Assembly (NCBI GenBank): GCA_964250225.1
Contig: CAXUEY010000127.1
Location: forward strand, 1-17,250
From: Paraktedonobacter sp964250225
Lineage (GTDB): Bacteria; Chloroflexota; Ktedonobacteria; Ktedonobacterales; Ktedonobacteraceae
Length of the DNA stretch: 17,250 bases
Direction: 5' to 3'
Position numbers and translations under genes: made by a program. The notes beneath the pieces were generated by a model that worked only from the letters and a program-made list of their open reading frames with translations, ran no database searches and was not told the DNA's origin. Numbering within the stretch: the stretch's first letter is position 1; every line of letters begins with the position of its first letter. Of the stretch, positions 12,884 through 17,250 are shown piece after piece.

Positions 12884-15817
12884 TTATGTCCCAGGCTGAT
12901 CTTGCTCGTAATTCATCCTGAACAGGGTAGCGCAGAGCCATTGGCGGAAGGCTGGCTCGTCGGCGAATTTACGATACAATGCGGTATCATCGCCCATAAT
13001 CTTCTGGAATTCCTGGACGATTTTGCGCTCATGGGTGATTTGCGCGTTCTGCTTATCTGAATATTTCCTGGCATTCTGGAATTCCTGATCCTGGCTGATC
13101 TTGTTGGGCAATTCCTCAAACAAGAAACGCTGAATGCGGTCATTGTCGTTCCAACTGGTATTGTAGAAGGTATTGAATTCGTGCAGAATGTTGCTCAACA
13201 GGTCCAGTTGGGCTTCATGCTGGCCTGCCCGCGCCATTGGGGGCGTCGGTTCAAGCTCGTCGCCGCCCGCCAGGAGGATTCTCCGCGTCTCCTCCCGTTC
13301 GGCGCGATAACTTTCCATATCCACACTTTCCAGAATGCCTCTGGCCAGATCTTCATCGTTCGGCGTGGGCAATTTGGGTAGGAGCAGCTTTAAGAATGTT
13401 TTGAGACTTTCCCAGTAGACATTGCTGAAATCCTGAATCATGACGAGAAACTGGTATGCGCGCACAAACATCTTCGCTCTGGCCTTAAAGTCGATCTGCT
13501 GATCTTCGTCGAGATCCTGACGATAGGCTTCCGCGCAGCTATCCAGCAACGGGTCGAGCTGGTCGCGGGCCACGCCGTCCAGGTAGCGCTTGATGAACGT
13601 ATCTACCTGCTCGCGTGTATAAACCTGGAAGCCGTCGAGCGCGTCTTGCAGGTCGTTCAGGCGGTTGAGGTCGGTCTCTTCGCTCAGGATGGTCGTCAGG
13701 TAGAATTGCGCAAAAGCCTGCTGAATCTGGTCCGTGGAGTTAACGAAATCGAGCACGAAGGTATCTGTTTTCCAGGGCTTGTAGCAACGGTTGAGCCGCG
13801 AGAGGGTCTGCACGGCTTTGACGTCGCTGAGAATTTTATCGACATACATGGTGTGGAGTAGCGGCTGATCAAAGCCGACCTGATATTTATCCGCGACGAT
13901 CAGGAAGCGATACTCGTCTTTCTCGAAGGTCTCTGGAATGTCGCTACTGGGCAAGCCGTTCATCTTCTCTTCGTCGTAGACTTGCTCACCTTCTCTCTTT
14001 TCGCCGCTAAAGGCGACCAGCGCTTTATAGGGCGACTTGATCTCGCGTAGATAGGCGTCGAAGGCCTGTTTGTAGCGGATCGCGCTGACGATTGAGCCGG
14101 TCACGACCATTGCTCTGGCCTGGCCGTTGATCTTGCGTTTGGCGATGACTTCGTCCAGGAAGTGCTGCACCATAATTCTGGTTTTCTGCTCAATAGCTGC
14201 TGGATGCTGCTCGACGTGTTTGTGCAGCTTTTTATGGGCGCGTTGCGTGTCGAAGCGCGGATCATCCTCAATCGTCTTATAGAGCTTATAGTAACAATTG
14301 TACGTGGTGTAGTTTTGCAGTACATCCAGGATAAATTCTTCCTCGATGGCCTGTTTCATGCTGTAGATGTGGAAGGGGTAGAACTTGCCATTCTCCGGGT
14401 TGCGCTGCCCAAAGGTCTCCAGGGTCTTGTTCTTGGGGGTCGCGGTAAAGGCAAAGTAACTGGCGTTGGTCAGCAGCTTCTGCTCGGCGATGATGCGGTT
14501 GATGGCGTCCTCGAAGGTCTCCTCTTCGGCGTTCTCGGCGTGTTTGCCCAGGGCCATATGCATCTTGGCCGCGGCCTGCCCGCTCTGGCTGGAGTGGGCT
14601 TCGTCGATGATGATGGCGAAACGTTGCGTGCCGAGCGTCTGGATCTCATTGACGATATAGGGAAACTTCTGGATGGTGGTGATGATGATCTTTTTCTGGT
14701 TTTCAAGCGCGGTACGCAGTTGCGCACTACCCTCGGTAATGGCCTCGACGACGCCCGCGACGTGGGCGAATTGTTTGATGGTGTCGCGAATCTGCTTATC
14801 CAGCACGCGGCGATCCGTGACGATGATGATCGAATCGAAGACGCGCTGTGCGCCGCTGTCATCGCTCAGCTCGACGAGTTGATGGGCTAGCCAGGAGATA
14901 GAGTTGCTTTTGCCGGACCCGGCTGAATGCTGGATCAGGTAGCGCTGGCCCGCGCCAAACTGCCGGGCGTGTGCCAGCAAACGTCGCGCGAGGTCTAGCT
15001 GGTGGTAGCGCGGAAAGATGATGGCGCGCTCTTTTTTGCGTCCGCTAGTCTGGGCGAATTTTTCAAGAATATTGCTCAGGCTCTCTTTGGTGAGGATGTG
15101 TTTCCACAGGTAAGCGGTTTTCAGGCCGTCGGGATTGGGTGGATTGCCCGCGCCCGCGTTATACCCCTGGTTGAAGGGCAGGAAGTTGCTGTCTTTGCCG
15201 AGTAAGCGCGTGGTCATATAGACCATATCGTCGTCCACCGCGAAATGCACCAGGCAACGTCCCAGGGCGAAAAGCGGCTCTCTGGGGTCGCGATCCTCCT
15301 GGTACTGGCGGATGGCGTCCTGCACATTCTGGCTGGTCAGGCGGTTCTTCAGTTCAAACGTGGCGATGGGCAGCCCATTGAGGAAGATGACCATATCCAG
15401 CACGCGTCGCCGGGGATCGGTGTTGTACTGCACCTGGCGCGTGACAGAGAAGCGATTGGTGGTATAGCGTGCAGCCGCCTGGGGATTGAACGCGGAAGCG
15501 GGCTGGGGATAGTACAGGGCCAGCTCTTCTGTACCCTCTTTGACGCCTTTGCGCAAGACATCGACAATGCCGCGCTCGCGTATCTGCGCGGCCACGCGTT
15601 CGCGCAGCTTCTCCGCGTATTTGATCCCGTGGCGCGCCTGCAACCGTGCCAGCACCTGCGGCTGCGTCGCCTCCAGAAAGGCCAACAACTGCTGTGCATC
15701 AAGGCACGTCTCGCGCTCGTAAGCATGGGGATTGCCCGTGAGATACCCCGCCTCTTCCACTAAACTCTTCTCAATCAGAGCTTCCAGGCCCGTTTCCGAG
15801 GTATCGCTGAAAGTCAT
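12884..15817 (-). CDS. hsdR: Type I restriction enzyme, R (endonuclease/translocase) subunit
   Basis: Motor and cleavage subunit of a type I restriction system; it pulls unmodified DNA through the complex and cuts it. The nuclease domain carries D141 and E155-x-K157 (DMVIFLNG...FELKN), the PD-(D/E)XK core. The SF2 translocase follows with Walker A HSAGSGKS (297-304), TDRRVLDKQI (335-344), DEAH (405-408), FTATP (457-461), VADKYQVGFDQP (641-652) and motif VI AVQTLSRLNR (668-677). A helical C-terminal part (about 700-977) should contact HsdM. Length 977 aa is typical and every motif is intact. The start is supported by a GGGAGGAG site on the minus strand at 15833-15826 and by the SETGLEALI N-terminus usual for this subgroup. 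It overlaps the end of hsdS by 47 nt, so it is the last gene of an hsdM-hsdS-hsdR operon. Confidence 0.97.
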   Translation of the reverse strand: MTFSDTSETGLEALIEKSLVEEAGYLTGNPHAYERETCLDAQQLLAFLEATQPQVLARLQARHGIKYAEKLRERVAAQIRERGIVDVLRKGVKEGTEELALYYPQPASAFNPQAAARYTTNRFSVTRQVQYNTDPRRRVLDMVIFLNGLPIATFELKNRLTSQNVQDAIRQYQEDRDPREPLFALGRCLVHFAVDDDMVYMTTRLLGKDSNFLPFNQGYNAGAGNPPNPDGLKTAYLWKHILTKESLSNILEKFAQTSGRKKERAIIFPRYHQLDLARRLLAHARQFGAGQRYLIQHSAGSGKSNSISWLAHQLVELSDDSGAQRVFDSIIIVTDRRVLDKQIRDTIKQFAHVAGVVEAITEGSAQLRTALENQKKIIITTIQKFPYIVNEIQTLGTQRFAIIIDEAHSSQSGQAAAKMHMALGKHAENAEEETFEDAINRIIAEQKLLTNASYFAFTATPKNKTLETFGQRNPENGKFYPFHIYSMKQAIEEEFILDVLQNYTTYNCYYKLYKTIEDDPRFDTQRAHKKLHKHVEQHPAAIEQKTRIMVQHFLDEVIAKRKINGQARAMVVTGSIVSAIRYKQAFDAYLREIKSPYKALVAFSGEKREGEQVYDEEKMNGLPSSDIPETFEKDEYRFLIVADKYQVGFDQPLLHTMYVDKILSDVKAVQTLSRLNRCYKPWKTDTFVLDFVNSTDQIQQAFAQFYLTTILSEETDLNRLNDLQDALDGFQVYTREQVDTFIKRYLDGVARDQLDPLLDSCAEAYRQDLDEDQQIDFKARAKMFVRAYQFLVMIQDFSNVYWESLKTFLKLLLPKLPTPNDEDLARGILESVDMESYRAEREETRRILLAGGDELEPTPPMARAGQHEAQLDLLSNILHEFNTFYNTSWNDNDRIQRFLFEELPNKISQDQEFQNARKYSDKQNAQITHERKIVQEFQKIMGDDTALYRKFADEPAFRQWLCATLFRMNYEQDQPGT

Positions 15818-17189
15818 GGCGATTGCTCCTCCCTGCCTCTACCGGCAGCTCTTCTCTGTGTGCCGCCCGCACATCAATCTTGCCCGTGACGGCCTCAGAG
15901 ATCAGCGTTGTACGATACTCTTTGATTAACTCGATCTCGCGCTTAATTTTAGTGATAGGTATCTGGATTTCCTGCATCATTTGATCTAAAAAATTTGCTA
16001 TATCCTCTTGCTCGCTTTTTGGTGGACAACATATAAGGAGTAATTTTATGTCACTGACGTTAATTCTCCTAAAGGTTGAGCCAATCATGGTTTGCTCTAG
16101 TTGTTGCAAGATGAAATGGGTATGGAGCTGATAAACAAGAAATCGTTGGTTTTGCGACTGTGACCTGATAAGAGAGACATCTTGCCCCATACAAAAATCT
16201 TCGTCAGTATCAACTAAAGAAGCTTCACCCACTGNNNNNNNNNNNNNNNNNNNNNNNNNNNNNNNNNNNNNNNNTCCACGACACGGTTTTCGAGCACCTT
16301 CAGCTAATTGTAGATACTCATCATAGATCGTTCGCTTAGCGTTGGAGAGATTAATGAACATCTCTTTAACCTCACTAATGCTAGCCACTGGAAAACCTAT
16401 ATCAACAAATGGTACTGTACGATGTTTGCAGTCGATAACTTGCCATTTACGTTTAAGAGGCAATATTCTCCAATGCGCCGGTATCTCCCCCAACCACTCA
16501 ATCCCCGACGGCTTCATCGGCACGCCCGGCTCCATACCGTGCGTCACCGCTCGATTGATGATCGCCGCCTCCTGCTCTTTCAGCAACTCGATCAGTCGCT
16601 CTTTGTCAGCAATAAAGCGGTCAATCTCGGCTAGCTTGTAGTCGAGGAAGGCGACGATGGTCTGTTGTTCAGGAAGAGAAGGCAAAGCAATGCGAAAGTC
16701 TTTAACGAAATCATCGGAAATGCGTTGCTGGCCAGCAGCACCATACATTGAAGCGGCGCCTAGAATGCGAAAAAGGCTGGAAGCAGTAACATGAGCAAGA
16801 AAAGGAGGGAAAACTGAGCCATTCGCACGTAAAACGTGTAATTCTGTTGTGCCAAATCCAACCTCATGCAAAAGATCATGGCATAATGCTCCTTTTCCAT
16901 TTTCAAAACAGGGAGTAATTTTAGCTACAAGTACATCTCCATTTCGAAAATAGGTATAACCCTGCCAAACTTGATCTATGGTTCGTACCTCCACGAGTGA
17001 TATCGCTCCCGTTTCTCCAATATTCTCCATTGGTAAAAAGGATACCTGAGTTTCAGGAGGAAGATATGCTATTTCAGATTTCGACGGATTAATTTTACAA
17101 ACAAACCGTAGTCGTCTTACTTCCCAATGCTCAGGGATCTCCCCCAGCCAATCCAGCCCAGAATCTTTATACACCTCATAGCGTTTCAC
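15771..17189 (-). CDS. hsdS: Type I restriction-modification specificity subunit
   Basis: Sequence-recognition subunit shared by the methyltransferase and restriction complexes. It has two target recognition domains in tandem. TRD1 is at about 10-170, opening with SGLDWLGEIPEHW and closing with ALPSLPEQQTIVAFLD. A coiled spacer (185-213) with LAEIDRFIADKERLIELLKEQE follows. TRD2 is at about 227-410, opening with PSGIEWLGEIPAHW and closing with CPPKSEQEDIANFLD. A second coiled segment ending SEAVTGKIDVR and a short tail finish the protein. The start codon is GTG (17189-17187), overlapping the stop of the upstream gene as GTGA. Forty unknown bases lie in TRD2 (about residues 306-319), so the protein is not fully known. 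The TRDs are visibly more AT-rich than the conserved segments. Specificity cannot be predicted. Confidence 0.95.
   Translation of the reverse strand: MKRYEVYKDSGLDWLGEIPEHWEVRRLRFVCKINPSKSEIAYLPPETQVSFLPMENIGETGAISLVEVRTIDQVWQGYTYFRNGDVLVAKITPCFENGKGALCHDLLHEVGFGTTELHVLRANGSVFPPFLAHVTASSLFRILGAASMYGAAGQQRISDDFVKDFRIALPSLPEQQTIVAFLDYKLAEIDRFIADKERLIELLKEQEAAIINRAVTHGMEPGVPMKPSGIEWLGEIPAHWRILPLKRKWQVIDCKHRTVPFVDIGFPVASISEVKEMFINLSNAKRTIYDEYLQLAEGARKPCRGXXXXXXXXXXXXXXVGEASLVDTDEDFCMGQDVSLIRSQSQNQRFLVYQLHTHFILQQLEQTMIGSTFRRINVSDIKLLLICCPPKSEQEDIANFLDQMMQEIQIPITKIKREIELIKEYRTTLISEAVTGKIDVRAAHREELPVEAGRSNRHDFQRYLGNGPGSSD
15826..15833 (-). promoter_or_regulatory. hsdR ribosome binding site inside hsdS
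   Basis: On the minus strand GGGAGGAG lies 8 nt before the hsdR ATG at 15817, within the last codons of hsdS. It fixes the hsdR start despite the 47-nt overlap. Confidence 0.8.
16235..16274. other. Assembly gap of 40 N inside hsdS TRD2
   Basis: The reading frame resumes unchanged after the gap. The left flank (minus strand) ends in KPCRG and the right begins with xVGEASLVDTD. HsdS proteins often read RGDILFSRNGTVGEA here, which would need about 25 unknown bases, so the 40-N size may be an estimate rather than a measurement. Confidence 0.95.
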
Positions 17190-17250
17190 GCGTCCACCTC
17201 CGTTGCGGAGACGATGCGCTGGAGCAGTCCTTCTGTCTCATTCTCAAGGG
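17186..17250 (-). CDS. 3' end of the upstream gene, probably hsdM (type I DNA methyltransferase)
   Basis: Only the last 20 codons are in the window; the frame ends ...LLQRIVSATEVDA and stops at TGA 17188-17186. The stop overlaps the hsdS GTG start in the four bases GTGA, typical of translational coupling. The identity is inferred from operon order (hsdM commonly precedes hsdS) since no methyltransferase motif is visible. Confidence 0.5.
   Translation of the reverse strand, partial: LENETEGLLQRIVSATEVDA

Noticed and set aside
14162..14890. 242-aa + strand ORF opposite hsdR
   Set aside because: Shadow of the hsdR helicase region, whose motifs are all intact on the minus strand.

Overview
The window looks like a chromosomal segment of a GC-rich, soil-type bacterium. 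I favour a Ktedonobacteria-like member of the Chloroflexota. The grounds are the gene style: an FtsX-type exporter with two separate ATPases, an Rpn-family nuclease with a coiled-coil tail, a tailed HU variant, and a NarL-type kinase/regulator pair next to an ABC exporter. This is an inference from protein character, not a database result. A run of 40 Ns at 16235-16274 shows that it comes from a draft assembly.

Region 1 (150-8518, + strand) is a six-gene, operon-like block. It encodes a NarL-type histidine kinase with an extra C-terminal membrane domain, a LuxR/NarL response regulator that starts on the base after the kinase stop, a membrane-anchored seven-repeat beta-propeller protein, a large FtsX/MacB-type permease, an ABC ATPase with a duplicated AbrB-like C-terminal module, and a second LolD/MacB-type ATPase that starts directly after the first. 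A strong hairpin lies between permease and first ATPase. Together these look like a sensing-plus-export module acting on an envelope or extracellular substrate that cannot be named from sequence.

Region 2 (8519-9788) has an intergenic inverted/direct repeat cluster, a good sigma-70-type promoter and an Rpn-family nuclease gene. Inside that gene, in frame, an ATG at 9402 follows a near-perfect Shine-Dalgarno sequence. The separately translated C-terminal piece would carry four exact heptads encoded by 21-bp tandem repeats. This matches the toxin/intragenic-antitoxin, gene-within-gene layout reported for E. coli Rpn proteins, and it is the most interesting signal in the window.

Region 3 (9789-12881) holds a DUF1611 protein (DgcN family) and an enolase-superfamily epimerase (dipeptide epimerase/DgcA type), both on the + strand. 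Between them, on the - strand, is a small HU-like protein with a Lys-rich tail. A perfect 31-bp inverted repeat with A7/T7 ends forms a bidirectional terminator between the DUF1611 and HU genes. The two enzymes could act in sequence on D-glutamate or on peptidoglycan-derived dipeptides.

Region 4 (12884-17250, - strand) is a type I restriction-modification operon in the order (hsdM end)-hsdS-hsdR, with a GTGA stop/start overlap and a 47-nt overlap. The two HsdS recognition domains are visibly AT-rich compared with the conserved parts, and the assembly gap falls in the second one. With the Rpn gene nearby, the right half has a modest anti-phage flavour.
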